Assembly: GCA_019752045.1 (NCBI GenBank) | Contig: JAIEMP010000004.1 | Span: 62,001-126,000, forward strand | Reading direction: 5' to 3' | DNA length: 64,000 nt | DNA from: Chitinophagaceae bacterium | GTDB lineage: Bacteria; Bacteroidota; Bacteroidia; Chitinophagales; Chitinophagaceae | In this document: positions 1 to 9,240 of the stretch, piece by piece | How positions within the stretch are numbered: the stretch's first letter is position 1 | How the letters are laid out: every line of letters starts with the position of its first letter | Program-made: the position numbers and the translations under genes | Notes under the pieces: model-generated | What the model was told of the DNA's origin: nothing | The model's database searches: none | What the model saw: the letters and a program-made list of their open reading frames with translations, nothing else

Positions 1-68
1 AAGTTCTTTCATTCCATTTATGAAACTACACGCTTTGGAGTATTGGTTATACGAAGCAATTATTTATT

Positions 69-107
69 AACTAAAGCGTTTGTATTTAGTATGCAAACGC
101 TTTGGTT
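69..107 (+). terminator. Terminator-like hairpin before the TonB receptor gene
   Basis: A 10-bp perfect stem (73-82 with 94-103) extends to about 14 bp with one G-T pair (69-82 with 94-107) around an 11-nt loop. The T-run after it is weak. One frame entering from the left edge ends with a stop at about 68-70, just before the hairpin, so it may close an upstream gene whose last codons lie in the window. That upstream gene cannot be identified from so little sequence. Confidence 0.45.
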
Positions 108-123
108 TAGCTAAAGATGTAAT

Positions 124-2505
124 ATGAGAATCAAACTGCTAACTGCTTTTATTTTCTTAATTTTTGGGGATACGAATGCTCAGGTTTCCATAAATATCAG
201 TGGTTTTACAGAAGAAGTAATAACTAAAGAACGTATTACCGGAGTGACTGTTTTTTACAAAGAGAAAAGCAGTAACATCATAACAAATGATGCCGGATAT
301 TATAGTATAAAAGTGAAAAAGGGCGACAGCTCTACATTGATATTCAGTCATGCCTCTTTTGAAACTCTCATCATTAAAGTATTTTCTTATAAGGATACTT
401 TTTTCTCTGTTGTCCTAAAACCTTTATCAAAGGAATTGCAAGAAATACAAATTCAAAACAGGAATTCAAATGATGGCAAATCGTATTTAGGAACAGTTTC
501 TATACCTGTTAAAAAGTTAGCCAAACTTCCGACCCTTTTTGGAGAAAAAGATGTTATAAAAGCAATACAGTTGCTTCCCGGTGTTCAAACAGGCAATGAA
601 GGGAATGCCGGTTTTTATGTACGGGGAGGTGGAGCAGATCAGAACCTGATTTTATTGGACGGCATTACTATTTACAATGTTTCACATCTGTTTGGTTTTT
701 TCTCATTATTTCCAACCGATGCGGTTAAAAGTGTAGACTTAATAAAAGGAGGTTTCCCGGCAAGATACGGGGGTCGTTTATCATCTGTTTTAGATATAAA
801 ATTAAAAGATGGGAATAAGCAGAAGTATGAAACTAATTACAATATTGGATTGCTTTCTTCAAAATTTTCGGTTGAAGGTCCAATCAAAAAAAATGGGTCA
901 TCCTTTATTTTTACAGGAAGACGAACATATTTTGATGTATTAACTAAACCGTTTCTTGCCAAGAAAGCAAATAGCGCAGGATATAATTTTTATGATGGGA
1001 TAGCAAAACTAAATTTTATACTTAATGAAAGGAGTAGTTTATCTGTCAGTGCTTATAATGGAAAAGATAAATACAATTCATTTGCCAAAGAGACTTATTA
1101 CTCAAATTCGGGTGAGGTAATAAGTAAATCGAATTCAAATTCCGGATTGGAATGGGGGAATTCAACATTTGCATTGCGCTATGGTATAGCCTTATCTTCA
1201 AAAATCAATTTCAATCAGAGTGTAAATTATACAAGTTATTATTACAATTCATTTTATAAAAATGATATTTCGGATAAAGATGGTAATGAAATGCCTGAAA
1301 AATCTTTTTCATTTTTATTTCGAAGCTCAATAAAAGATATAAGTTACAAGTCAGAGTTAGATTGGTTTATTTCAAATAAACTAAAACTTAAATCAGGAAT
1401 AGGCTATATCCATCAAATATTTAACCCATCCTCTGCACTGGTAAGAACCGGTGGTAATGGACAGCCGGTTTCTCAAAATTTAACTTCCGGTAATATTCGT
1501 ACTAATACAGCTTATTTGTTTTCAGAAGCTGATTATTCAATAACTGATAAGGCGCAGGTAAATATGGGAGTCCACAGTACTTTATATGTTGTAAATAATC
1601 GAAAGTTCTATTCCGCACAACCCAGATTAAACGGAAAATTTCAAATAAGTAATTTATCCAACTTGCAGTATTCGTTTTCTTATATCCTTCAACCTATTCA
1701 TTTGTTAACTAATAATGGCCCCGGGTTGCCGGTAGATTTATGGGTTCCTGCAACTCCAAAAGTACCACCACAGAATGCATGGCAATATTCATTAGGATAT
1801 CTCATAAAGCCGAAGAAAGGTTATGAGATTTCACTTGATATCTATTATAAAATTATGAATGGATTAATTGAATATGGTGAAGGTGCAAACTTTTTAAATA
1901 GTACCCTTGATTGGGAAAAAAGAATTGAAATTGGAAAGGGGATTAGTTACGGGGCAGAGTTGTTTATGCAAAAAAAAGTGGGTGTTTTTTCGGGATGGGT
2001 TGGATATACTTTATCATGGAATAAAAGAAAGTTTGCCAATCTGAATAACAATAACTGGTTTTGGTATAAATATGATCACAGACATGATTTAAAAGTGGTA
2101 TTGATTTATGAACCTTCTAAGAAATTTGATCTCTCTTTTAATTTCGTTCTTCATTCCGGTAATAAAATTACAATTCCTGATATTGCATATAATGGTATTC
2201 AGGGAGGGCTTCCGGCAACTTATACAGGATTCATGTTTGACATTAACTCGCAATACATTTTAAATGCAAGTCAAAGAAATAATTTCAATTATAAAATATA
2301 TCATCGAAGTGATGTCAGTTTTAATTTCAATAAAGAAAAGAAACGGGGCACCAGAATCTGGAACATAAGTATCTATAATGTTTATTCACGCCTCAATCCT
2401 TATTTCTATTATTTAAAGGAAGATTCGTCAGGTAAATTAACGCTAACCAGTTTTAGCTTGTTTCCCATATTGCCATCAGTGAGTTATCAATTTAAATGGA
2501 AATGA
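124..2505 (+). CDS. TonB-dependent receptor with N-terminal carboxypeptidase-regulatory-like domain
   Basis: Predicted outer-membrane TonB-dependent transporter of 793 residues. A signal peptide ends near 'TNAQV' (about residue 20). A CarboxypepD_reg-like beta-sandwich follows (about 25-110), then a plug domain (about 130-230) with 'LPGVQTGNEG', 'FYVRGGGADQN', 'LLDGITIYN' and 'GGFPARYGGRLSSVLDI', then a long beta-barrel. This is the FecA-like Bacteroidota architecture rather than the longer SusC type. The stop lies one base before the next gene, a DUF4249 lipoprotein, which is the usual partner of this receptor subtype, so the two are probably co-transcribed. The substrate is unknown; no siderophore or B12 gene is adjacent. 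The ATG at 124 starts a good signal peptide. Confidence 0.88.
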   Translation: MRIKLLTAFIFLIFGDTNAQVSINISGFTEEVITKERITGVTVFYKEKSSNIITNDAGYYSIKVKKGDSSTLIFSHASFETLIIKVFSYKDTFFSVVLKPLSKELQEIQIQNRNSNDGKSYLGTVSIPVKKLAKLPTLFGEKDVIKAIQLLPGVQTGNEGNAGFYVRGGGADQNLILLDGITIYNVSHLFGFFSLFPTDAVKSVDLIKGGFPARYGGRLSSVLDIKLKDGNKQKYETNYNIGLLSSKFSVEGPIKKNGSSFIFTGRRTYFDVLTKPFLAKKANSAGYNFYDGIAKLNFILNERSSLSVSAYNGKDKYNSFAKETYYSNSGEVISKSNSNSGLEWGNSTFALRYGIALSSKINFNQSVNYTSYYYNSFYKNDISDKDGNEMPEKSFSFLFRSSIKDISYKSELDWFISNKLKLKSGIGYIHQIFNPSSALVRTGGNGQPVSQNLTSGNIRTNTAYLFSEADYSITDKAQVNMGVHSTLYVVNNRKFYSAQPRLNGKFQISNLSNLQYSFSYILQPIHLLTNNGPGLPVDLWVPATPKVPPQNAWQYSLGYLIKPKKGYEISLDIYYKIMNGLIEYGEGANFLNSTLDWEKRIEIGKGISYGAELFMQKKVGVFSGWVGYTLSWNKRKFANLNNNNWFWYKYDHRHDLKVVLIYEPSKKFDLSFNFVLHSGNKITIPDIAYNGIQGGLPATYTGFMFDINSQYILNASQRNNFNYKIYHRSDVSFNFNKEKKRGTRIWNISIYNVYSRLNPYFYYLKEDSSGKLTLTSFSLFPILPSVSYQFKWK

Positions 2506-2506
2506 T

Positions 2507-3631
2507 ATGCGCTTGTTTAACATGATAGGTTTAGTGCTTTGTTTTGTGGCAGCAGGCTCATGCTCAAAACAAATAAATGAGAAAGAATTAAGGTTTAATA
2601 AAGTTCCGGTTGTTAATTGCATTTTCAGGCCGGATAGTATTTGGAAGGTGAATGTAACAATGAGTGGTACAGGTTTAAATACCAGTGGTGAGGCTGTTAC
2701 AAATGCTGCAGTAAAATTATACTCTTCAGGAATATTAACTGAAGAACTTGCTTATGTATCAAATGGTAATTATATTTCACTAAACGGATTTAAACCATTA
2801 GTGGGTGTAGAGTATAGAGTGGAAGTAAATATTCCCGGATTCCCCGCAATAACTGCAACTGATAAGATTCCTAACGCAATACTTACAAATAATATTAAGA
2901 CCGATACCAGTGCTTTTTCGTTTTCTTATAATCCTTTTTATGATCCTGTGTCAGTTTTTAATGTTGATATAAATCTTTCAGATAATGAAGCTGCTCATAA
3001 ATATTATATGTTGAAGCCATTATACTATGAAAAAGATGAACTGAAGATTTACAAAGTAACATCTGTAACATTTGACTCATTACGAAGTAAGAACGAACTT
3101 CGAAATGAAGATTCAATAAGACTGGCTGCAATTGTTGGCATCCCATTTTATGGGAAGACTGCGTTTATTGCTAAACTTAATGAACTTTTTGCGCCTCGTG
3201 CTTATCCATTTAGCACTGCAAAATACTCAGAAGATGGTTTTTTTAATATTTACTATCCTCAGCTATTTCAATTTCACCCCGCATTTGTGAATGATCTTTA
3301 TTTCAAACAAATTCAGGATTTCTACTTCATGGTATTTGCAGAAAAGCAGATTGGTCAGTTATTCAATAATTATTCACTGCGGTTCAATTATCAGTATTAT
3401 CCGGGAGGAAGTTTTTCTGTCATTAATGGAGAAATTATCAGAAAAGAAGCGGAATTCTTTTTAGAAGTGAACACTTTCAGTTTTGCCGGATATAAGTACT
3501 TTTCAACTTACGTTCAAAATATTTCCAACAGGGCTAATCCTTTTACAGAACAGATCAATACTTTTTCAAACATCAATAATGGAACCGGAATTTTTGCCGG
3601 TGCAAATGTTTCAAGAATAAAAATCTGGTAA
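2507..3631 (+). CDS. DUF4249 family lipoprotein
   Basis: 374-residue predicted lipoprotein. A short hydrophobic signal ends in a lipobox-like 'AAGSC' near residues 15-19. The N-terminal part ('VNCIFRPDSIWKVNVT', then a run on added values and 'GVEYRVEVNIPGFP') matches the start of DUF4249 proteins, which in Bacteroidota follow TonB receptors with a carboxypeptidase-like domain. The start lies one base after the receptor stop, so the pair is translationally coupled. By context it is a surface or periplasmic accessory of the receptor; the biochemical role of the family is not established. A Met a few codons downstream is an alternative start. Confidence 0.8.
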   Translation: MRLFNMIGLVLCFVAAGSCSKQINEKELRFNKVPVVNCIFRPDSIWKVNVTMSGTGLNTSGEAVTNAAVKLYSSGILTEELAYVSNGNYISLNGFKPLVGVEYRVEVNIPGFPAITATDKIPNAILTNNIKTDTSAFSFSYNPFYDPVSVFNVDINLSDNEAAHKYYMLKPLYYEKDELKIYKVTSVTFDSLRSKNELRNEDSIRLAAIVGIPFYGKTAFIAKLNELFAPRAYPFSTAKYSEDGFFNIYYPQLFQFHPAFVNDLYFKQIQDFYFMVFAEKQIGQLFNNYSLRFNYQYYPGGSFSVINGEIIRKEAEFFLEVNTFSFAGYKYFSTYVQNISNRANPFTEQINTFSNINNGTGIFAGANVSRIKIW

Positions 3632-3806
3632 TTCTCTTGCTAAGGGTTAGGTATATTAAATCGTTGCATTGTTGTACATAACAACGAATTAGTTTCTCCT
3701 TTAACCCCTGCTCAAAAAATTCAAGGCAATAAGAAGGGTATTGTTATATGGGAAATATTGAATAATTTGAGTGGCTAATCAATTGTAAAAATCTAACATT
3801 AATCAA

Positions 3807-3983
3807 ATGAAACAGACATTTATACGATACGCCGGAATTATTTCATTACTTCTTCTTTTCCTCTTCATTGCAGTGCCAAAGATTTCCAATCAGGATTGGT
3901 TTCTGTTTGCCTTTGCAGGAATAAATATTTCCTTAGTACTGATCCTTTTCTTCTGGAAATGGGATAGGCAGCAAAAATCATAA
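3807..3983 (+). CDS. Small two-helix membrane protein (58 aa)
   Basis: A 58-codon ORF starting MKQTFIRYAG and ending in WDRQQKS. It has two hydrophobic stretches (about residues 9-24 and 32-50) joined by a short polar turn 'PKISNQDW', and a basic C-terminal tail, so it is probably a two-pass inner-membrane peptide. It lies alone between the DUF4249 gene and the convergent toxin gene. Its hydrophobic periodicity and charged ends look like a real membrane protein rather than random sequence. I recognise no family and assign no function. Confidence 0.5.
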   Translation: MKQTFIRYAGIISLLLLFLFIAVPKISNQDWFLFAFAGINISLVLILFFWKWDRQQKS

Positions 3984-4005
3984 TATCTATATTTTTAAAA
4001 AGAGG

Positions 4006-4326
4006 TTATTTTCTTTGTATTCTTCTTTTAAAAACAGGATTGTTTTTTAATAATCTTGATTGATGATGTACAGACAGAATATGAACTTCATTTTTAGAAG
4101 CAAGCTCATAAATAATTCTGTAACTGCTGATGGGGATTTCTCTGATTTTTTTGTTTTCCAGTTCAGGAACCGGTTTGCCAAAATGCGGATGTTGAATTAA
4201 AACTTCTGCTCTTTCAAAAAACAATTGAACCATATTTTCTGCCGCTGCTAATGAGTTGTTTGAAATATAAGCAGCAATTTCATCTATATCTTTTAATGCA
4301 GTTGGGGCCCATATTAACTCAGCCAT
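4006..4326 (-). CDS. RelE/ParE family toxin of a type II toxin-antitoxin module
   Basis: 106-residue ParE/RelE-fold protein. Family hallmarks are the N-terminal 'WAPTALKDIDEIAAYI', the middle segment 'LIQHPHFGKPVPEL' and the C-terminal 'IREIPISSYRIIYEL' strands followed by 'VHILSVHHQSRLL'. Members of this fold inhibit gyrase (ParE-like) or cleave ribosome-bound mRNA (RelE-like). The 'HFGKPVPE...R.I.YRIIY' pattern fits ParE better. The 5' end overlaps the upstream antitoxin gene by 13 bp, the classic antitoxin-first arrangement that couples translation. Confidence 0.85.
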   Translation of the reverse strand: MAELIWAPTALKDIDEIAAYISNNSLAAAENMVQLFFERAEVLIQHPHFGKPVPELENKKIREIPISSYRIIYELASKNEVHILSVHHQSRLLKNNPVFKRRIQRK

Positions 4327-4496
4327 TTCTTTAGCTTTTTCTTTGCTTGAATGGTAGTAAGACCTTTTCCATCTTTTATTTCAGATTGAGCTTTACTTAT
4401 TTTATTCAATACAATTAATCGGTCGATAGCTTCGTCTACCGGAAATTCATCCGGCAATTCTTTGAGACTTTTCAACACTTCTTTTTTCAACAGCAT
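4314..4496 (-). CDS. Antitoxin of the ParE-type module
   Basis: 60-residue charged protein lying immediately upstream of, and overlapping, the ParE-like toxin gene. The sequence reads 'LKSLKELPDEFPVDEAIDRLIVLNKISKAQ', then 'IKDGKGLTTIQAKKKLKKWLS'. This resembles short Bacteroidota antitoxins with an N-terminal 'lPeeF.ldelieRLi' helix and a C-terminal '..ahe.akkkl.kW' segment that wraps the toxin. The N-terminal half presumably dimerises and autoregulates the operon; that is inferred from the family. The start ATG at 4496 is preceded by A/T-rich sequence. Confidence 0.78.
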   Translation of the reverse strand: MLLKKEVLKSLKELPDEFPVDEAIDRLIVLNKISKAQSEIKDGKGLTTIQAKKKLKKWLS

Positions 4497-4545
4497 ATCA
4501 TTTTATTTATACTTAAAGTTAAAAAATAAATCTCCAATTTCAGGA

Positions 4546-4579
4546 AATAAAAAAGCTGATGCAGTAATACATCAGCTTA
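4546..4579 (-). terminator. Rho-independent terminator of the gpx operon
   Basis: A perfect 9-bp inverted repeat (4553-4561 with 4570-4578, loop of 8) is followed on the minus strand by a run of T residues. It lies just beyond the end of the glutathione peroxidase gene and so ends the minus-strand transcript. Confidence 0.85.
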
Positions 4580-4601
4580 TTGATTATAGCTTTAAAGTAA
4601 A

Positions 4602-5144
4602 TTAAAGCTTACTGGTAATCTCTTCACTCATCGGCTTCACCTTACTTGGAAAGTATGCAATCAGCTCACCCTTCTCATTCAATAAAAATTTATTGAAGTT
4701 CCATTTCACTTCTGCATCAAGAACACCATTCTTTTCTTTACTGGTTAACCACTGGTACAAGGGATGTGCATCTTCACCCTTTACGCTGATTTTTGCAGCC
4801 ATGGGAAATGTAACTTTAAACTTACTGCTGCAGAATTCTTTAATTTCTTTGTTGCTGCCGGGCTCTTGTCCGCCAAAATTGTTTGCAGGGAAACCAATCA
4901 CCACTAATTTGTCTTGGTATTTTTCATACAAAGCCTGTAACTCTTCGTATTGCGGTGTATAGCCGCATTGCGATGCGGTGTTCACAATTAAAATCTTTTT
5001 GCCCTTAAAGCCGGCGAAATTAATAGTGCCGCCTTCCAGACTTTCTACTTTAAAACCATGAACGGTTGGGGGGGTGGCAAAATGGTTCTTGCCGGTAAAA
5101 GCCAGCGAAACCAAAACAAGCGTTGTGAGCATAAAACGGATCAT
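4602..5144 (-). CDS. Glutathione peroxidase family protein, exported
   Basis: 180-residue thioredoxin-fold peroxidase. An N-terminal hydrophobic segment (about residues 1-18) suggests export. The peroxidatic Cys lies in 'NTASQCGYTPQY', followed by 'LVVIGFPANNFGGQEPGS' with the catalytic Gln, and 'VKWNFNKFLL' with the catalytic Trp/Asn. The active site is therefore complete, with Cys rather than selenocysteine. Bacterial members are usually thioredoxin-dependent peroxidases (BtuE/Gpx type) that detoxify hydroperoxides. It is the last gene of a minus-strand run and ends in a clear terminator. Confidence 0.9.
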   Translation of the reverse strand: MIRFMLTTLVLVSLAFTGKNHFATPPTVHGFKVESLEGGTINFAGFKGKKILIVNTASQCGYTPQYEELQALYEKYQDKLVVIGFPANNFGGQEPGSNKEIKEFCSSKFKVTFPMAAKISVKGEDAHPLYQWLTSKEKNGVLDAEVKWNFNKFLLNEKGELIAYFPSKVKPMSEEITSKL

Positions 5145-5160
5145 GATGTTGAATTTTTAT

Positions 5161-5595
5161 TTATGAATTTGATCTTTTAATTTTTACTGTTTTTTTCCTG
5201 AGTGTTTCATAAGTCAAACGTTCCTGATGGTTGATGACCCTTACGTTCTGCAATACAACGGAAAAAGGCCGGTTCGGTTTACATTCTTTAAAGATAAATA
5301 CAGAGTCGGTAGTTATATAGTATAAGTGGATGCCGTCCCTTTTCTGTTCATCTTCAAACTCAAGAATAAAATCGGGCCTAGTTCTGTTCTTCAGAAACTG
5401 TGCCAGCTCCGATCTGCGGTGGTGAGCCATATTATACCGTAGCCGCTTATTCCCTAAATCTGATTCGTTTTCTGATATCAGCAAATAATAATCTTTGGCC
5501 TTGCTATGTGTGTAACCATATTTAAAGGAGTTACATCCCGCAGCAACTGTTATCAACCAAACAAATACAATTGTTTTAAATAAACGGAAATCCAT
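5161..5595 (-). CDS. Hypothetical lipoprotein
   Basis: 144-residue protein with an N-terminal hydrophobic signal and a lipobox-like 'VAAGC' (Cys near residue 21), so probably lipid-anchored. The rest is soluble with mixed charge and a basic C-terminus ('RKKTVKIKRSNS'). I recognise no catalytic motif or named family. It sits 3 bp after the beta-helix lipoprotein gene and 16 bp before gpx on the same strand, which suggests one operon. Function unknown. Confidence 0.7.
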   Translation of the reverse strand: MDFRLFKTIVFVWLITVAAGCNSFKYGYTHSKAKDYYLLISENESDLGNKRLRYNMAHHRRSELAQFLKNRTRPDFILEFEDEQKRDGIHLYYITTDSVFIFKECKPNRPFSVVLQNVRVINHQERLTYETLRKKTVKIKRSNS

Positions 5596-5598
5596 TGC

Positions 5599-6990
5599 TT
5601 ATTGTTTTTCATAGCAACCTAAATCGGGCAATCCGTTTCTTGGTAACCCGTCAAAATCTGTAAGTAATGATGTTGCTGTTCCTTTATTAATGGCAGGTGA
5701 TCCTGTTTTTAATCTGAAGTTGTAAAATCGTTTGGCTACATCAACACTGTCAAACACCGGATCGCTGTTACGCACTACGTTAGAAAAGCTGGTAAACGAA
5801 GGATCGGTTTTAGTTCTGAATAATACGTTGGTAAATACCACTGTTGCAGTATCGGCACCTTCTTTCTGCACGGCTACTTCATTATCAACCAAACCCTCAT
5901 CGCCCCAGAGAATACTGTTTGTAAAACCTGCATTTAAAGGAGCTGTAAACAATTGATTGTTTTGCCGTACAAAATTGGTAGCAGTAAGCACGGGGTTTTT
6001 ATGCTGTATAAAAAAGTTGGATGTGCTTACAACAGTGCAATGATTAAACTGATAATTGCCGCCGTAGATCAAAGCAATATTATTACCGCAGTTGCTGATT
6101 AAACAGTTGTTGGCAACAATGCTGCTGTTAATACCAAACAATCCAATATCAAAAATATTATCCAGTACACAATTGTTGAGTGTAAGTTTTGGATTGGCGT
6201 TGGCTGCCGGCTTTTCTGTAATAATACCCTGGTAGGCGTTTTTAATATAAGTATAGGTAAGCCGGTTGTTGATGCTGCTGCCACGGAAATACATACCGGG
6301 CCATGCACCGGGGTAATCTTTATACGGTTCATCTAAACGATTACCCTGAAACACCACACTGTCGTTTTTTGTTCCGTTGATGATTAAAGTACCGTCAACA
6401 ATAAAAGGCGCATCGGCATTTAAATAAATTCTTGTTCCCTGCTGTATGGTTAAAACAGCATTGGTATCAATTATAATGCCCCCCATAATTACATAGGGTC
6501 TCGTTTTATTCCAGGTTAAATTTCCCTGAAAGCGTGTACTGCGGATGTAGTTGGCATTTTGTCCCCATGCTTCTAATTGTTTAAAAAAGGTATTACCGTT
6601 CCATTCAATTTTAATACTGTCACGTATAACAAAAGGCTGATTTTCGGCATTGGGATTTACATTCACCCGCACAAAAACATATATACTGTCGTTGCCTTCA
6701 ATTTCAATATTGCTGAACTGCACACCGGAGCTGCCATCTGCATTTATCTTAAAAGCCGATGTGGCGCCGCCCATTAACTGAAGATTACTGATGTTGATTT
6801 TTTGACGGTTCTCATTTTTAATCAGAAAATATTTGCTGATGGAACCGGCGGTTGTAAATACCGTATCAAACCGAACACTGTCGCTGGTAAGGGTCAGTCT
6901 GGAATCATTGCCCGTATCCAGCCTGTCTTTACGGCAGGATACGATACACACAAAAACAAGGATAAGCAGTATGGGGAGATGTGTTTTCAC
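5599..6990 (-). CDS. Right-handed beta-helix lipoprotein (choice-of-anchor Q type)
   Basis: About 463 residues from a GTG start at 6990, chosen because it yields a clean lipoprotein signal (hydrophobic 'LPILLILVFVCIVSC') and avoids overlap with comF; a longer frame reaches back to 7113. The mature part starts 'RKDRLDTGND' and carries an immunoglobulin-like segment with 'DSVRFDTVFTTAGS'. A parallel beta-helix region follows with repeated short hydrophobic/Asn turns ('LTLNNCVLDNIFDIGLFG', 'IVANNCLISNCGNNIAL'). It ends in 'GSPAINKGTA...DFDG.PRNG.PDLGCYE', typical of Bacteroidota cell-surface 'choice-of-anchor Q' proteins. Probably a surface-exposed binding or structural protein; the ligand is unknown. 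Confidence 0.75.
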   Translation of the reverse strand: MKTHLPILLILVFVCIVSCRKDRLDTGNDSRLTLTSDSVRFDTVFTTAGSISKYFLIKNENRQKINISNLQLMGGATSAFKINADGSSGVQFSNIEIEGNDSIYVFVRVNVNPNAENQPFVIRDSIKIEWNGNTFFKQLEAWGQNANYIRSTRFQGNLTWNKTRPYVIMGGIIIDTNAVLTIQQGTRIYLNADAPFIVDGTLIINGTKNDSVVFQGNRLDEPYKDYPGAWPGMYFRGSSINNRLTYTYIKNAYQGIITEKPAANANPKLTLNNCVLDNIFDIGLFGINSSIVANNCLISNCGNNIALIYGGNYQFNHCTVVSTSNFFIQHKNPVLTATNFVRQNNQLFTAPLNAGFTNSILWGDEGLVDNEVAVQKEGADTATVVFTNVLFRTKTDPSFTSFSNVVRNSDPVFDSVDVAKRFYNFRLKTGSPAINKGTATSLLTDFDGLPRNGLPDLGCYEKQ

Positions 6991-7037
6991 AAAGTGTAAA
7001 AATAAGGAAGCGGCAGTGATTGGATATAAGAATAATG

Positions 7038-7742
7038 TTAATCTCTGCTGGCCCAGGCCAGTGTGGCAATACTGAGTTGTGTCGCCGGCGCCTGTAATAT
7101 TGCCTGCCCGCAAGCTTCCAGCGTTGCACCTGTGGTAATAACATCATCAACAAGCAGCAGATGTTTATTGCTGATTTCTTCCGGATTAGTGATCTCAAAA
7201 CTCCCTTCCACATTAGCCCAGCGTTCACTCCGGCCTTTTTTGGTTTGGGTATCTGTGAAATGTTTTCGCTCAACAAGATTGTTTATCACCGGCACTTGTA
7301 TGATATCTGCCATTCCTTCACAGAGTATAGTTGACTGGTTATACCCTCTTTTCTTTTCCTTATCGGGGAAAAGCGGTAAGGGTACCAAGGCGTCAATTCC
7401 CGTAAACCTTCCGCTGCTTTTCAGTTGAAGCCCCATCCACTGGCCTAATTGCCGGCCCACTTCCCGGTTGCCATTGTATTTGAGCTGGTGAATGAGGCGT
7501 TGCAAAACAGCGCTTTTGGTAAAATAGTAACCGGCCGCAGCTGAGCTTACATTTAACCGTCCATAAAATATTTTTTCAATGGGGTTGTTTTGGAGACCAA
7601 AAAAGCCCGTTTCGGGCAAATTGCTGTAGCAATGGAGGCAAACGGTCTGGTCCTCTTCCAGCAGATCACTGCCGCAACCGGCACATGTATGCGGGTAGAA
7701 AAGATGAGAAAAATCGGTGAACCATTTGGTTGCTTTAAGCAT
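7038..7742 (-). CDS. comF: ComF family phosphoribosyltransferase-like protein
   Basis: 234-residue ComF/GntX-type protein, taking the ATG at 7742 ('MLKATKWF'); a start 13 codons upstream at 7781 is possible. An N-terminal zinc-ribbon ('HTCAGCG...VCLHC') is followed by 'IHQLKYNGNREVG' and a type I phosphoribosyltransferase fold with 'ALVPLPLFPDKEKKRGYNQS' split across the loop, and the PRPP-binding motif 'LLLVDDVITTGAT'. ComF proteins assist natural transformation, probably in handling incoming single-stranded DNA. It lies directly downstream of radA on the same strand, which fits a recombination/transformation role. Confidence 0.88.
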   Translation of the reverse strand: MLKATKWFTDFSHLFYPHTCAGCGSDLLEEDQTVCLHCYSNLPETGFFGLQNNPIEKIFYGRLNVSSAAAGYYFTKSAVLQRLIHQLKYNGNREVGRQLGQWMGLQLKSSGRFTGIDALVPLPLFPDKEKKRGYNQSTILCEGMADIIQVPVINNLVERKHFTDTQTKKGRSERWANVEGSFEITNPEEISNKHLLLVDDVITTGATLEACGQAILQAPATQLSIATLAWASRD

Positions 7743-7845
7743 GTAAGAAAGATAAAAAACAAATGCTGCAATTGCAATCAATGATGAATAAAATCATCTT
7801 TTGTTCATTCGTTTCTTTTATTGTGTGGAGTTACATCAAAAAAAA

Positions 7846-9240
7846 TTACTGAAATAAGTATTGGTAGAGTTCTTCTACCTTTCCCATTGTGATTACTTCA
7901 ATATTATACTTCTCTAATAATTTTTTATCATTTTCTTTGCGATGTCCTAAGTTGTATTTACTGATTACAATTTTTTCAAAACCTAATTTCTCTGCTTCTG
8001 CAATACGCTGATCAATTCTGTTTACTGCTCTTATCTCACCACTTAATCCAACTTCACCTGCAAAACAGATATGCGGGTTAACAGTTACATCTTCATAACT
8101 TGAAAGCAATGCACAAAGAACGGCAAGATCAATAGAAGGATCTTCTACTTTTAAACCACCGGCAATATTCAGGAATACATCTTTCATTCCAAAATGAAAA
8201 CCGCCACGTTTTTCCAACACAGCTAATAACAGTTGCAAACGTCTTAAATCAAAACCACTTACTGTTCGTTGAGGAGTTCCATAAACACTTTGCGTAACCA
8301 ATGCCTGTACTTCAATTAATAAAGGACGCATCCCTTCCATAGTTGCAGCAATGGCAATACCGCTTAACTCATCTTCTTTTTGTGTAATTAAAATTTCACT
8401 TGGATTATTCACCGGCCGCATACCTGTTTCCGTCATTTCATAAATACCTAATTCAGATGTTGAACCAAACCGGTTCTTCATTGTTCGCAGAATTCTATAT
8501 GCATAGTGGCGATCGCCTTCGAACTGCAAAACCGTGTCCACCATGTGTTCCAGGATTTTTGGTCCTGCAATATTTCCATCTTTAGTTATATGACCAATCA
8601 GAAAAACAGGTGTGTTGGTTTCTTTTGCAAACCGTTGTAACTCTGCTGCTGTTTCTCTTATTTGTGAAATACTTCCGGGGCCACTTTCAATAAAAGGAGT
8701 TTGTAATGTTTGTATTGAATCTATGATTACCAGTTGCGGTTTTAGTTTTTTTATTTCATTAAAGATGGTGTTGGTGGATGTTTCGGTTAACAGGTAAAAA
8801 TCTTCATTGTTCATTTGTAAACGGTCGGCACGCATTTTAATTTGCTGTTCACTTTCTTCACCACTTACATAAAGTGTTATTGTATTTTTTAAATGCAATC
8901 CGATCTGTAAAAACAAGGTTGATTTTCCAATACCCGGTTCGCCAGCTATTAAAACAATACTGCCCGGAACAATTCCTCCGCCGAGTACACGATTTAATTC
9001 AGCATCCTGCGTAAACATTCTTTTTTCTTCGCCGCTTTTTACTTCGTTCAGTGAAATGGTTTTCATTTCGCCGGTGGTTCCACTTTCTTTCCAAACTTGT
9101 TTTTGAGGATTGTTTTTATCTTTGGTAATGATCTCTTCAGCAAACGTATTCCATTCATTGCAGGAAGGACATTTGCCAATCCATTTAGTTGATTCGTATC
9201 CGCAATTCTGACAAAAAAAAGAAGTTTTAACTTTACTCAT
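7846..9240 (-). CDS. radA: DNA repair protein RadA
   Basis: 464-residue RadA/Sms, standard family length. The N-terminal zinc finger has Cys10, Cys13, Cys24 and Cys27. A RecA-like ATPase core follows with Walker A 'GEPGIGKST' (about 104-112) and Walker B around 'QLVIIDSIQTL'. The RadA signature 'KNRFGSTSE' is intact, as is the C-terminal Lon-protease-like domain ('GGLKVEDPSIDLAVL', 'CFAGEVGLSGEIRAV') without a protease dyad. RadA is a hexameric helicase that extends D-loops and promotes branch migration in recombination. comF follows on the same strand. Confidence 0.96.
   Translation of the reverse strand: MSKVKTSFFCQNCGYESTKWIGKCPSCNEWNTFAEEIITKDKNNPQKQVWKESGTTGEMKTISLNEVKSGEEKRMFTQDAELNRVLGGGIVPGSIVLIAGEPGIGKSTLFLQIGLHLKNTITLYVSGEESEQQIKMRADRLQMNNEDFYLLTETSTNTIFNEIKKLKPQLVIIDSIQTLQTPFIESGPGSISQIRETAAELQRFAKETNTPVFLIGHITKDGNIAGPKILEHMVDTVLQFEGDRHYAYRILRTMKNRFGSTSELGIYEMTETGMRPVNNPSEILITQKEDELSGIAIAATMEGMRPLLIEVQALVTQSVYGTPQRTVSGFDLRRLQLLLAVLEKRGGFHFGMKDVFLNIAGGLKVEDPSIDLAVLCALLSSYEDVTVNPHICFAGEVGLSGEIRAVNRIDQRIAEAEKLGFEKIVISKYNLGHRKENDKKLLEKYNIEVITMGKVEELYQYLFQ

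Noticed and set aside
6991-7113. Longer form of the beta-helix lipoprotein overlapping comF
   Set aside because: It would overlap comF by 76 bases and bury the signal peptide; the GTG at 6990 gives a normal lipoprotein start.
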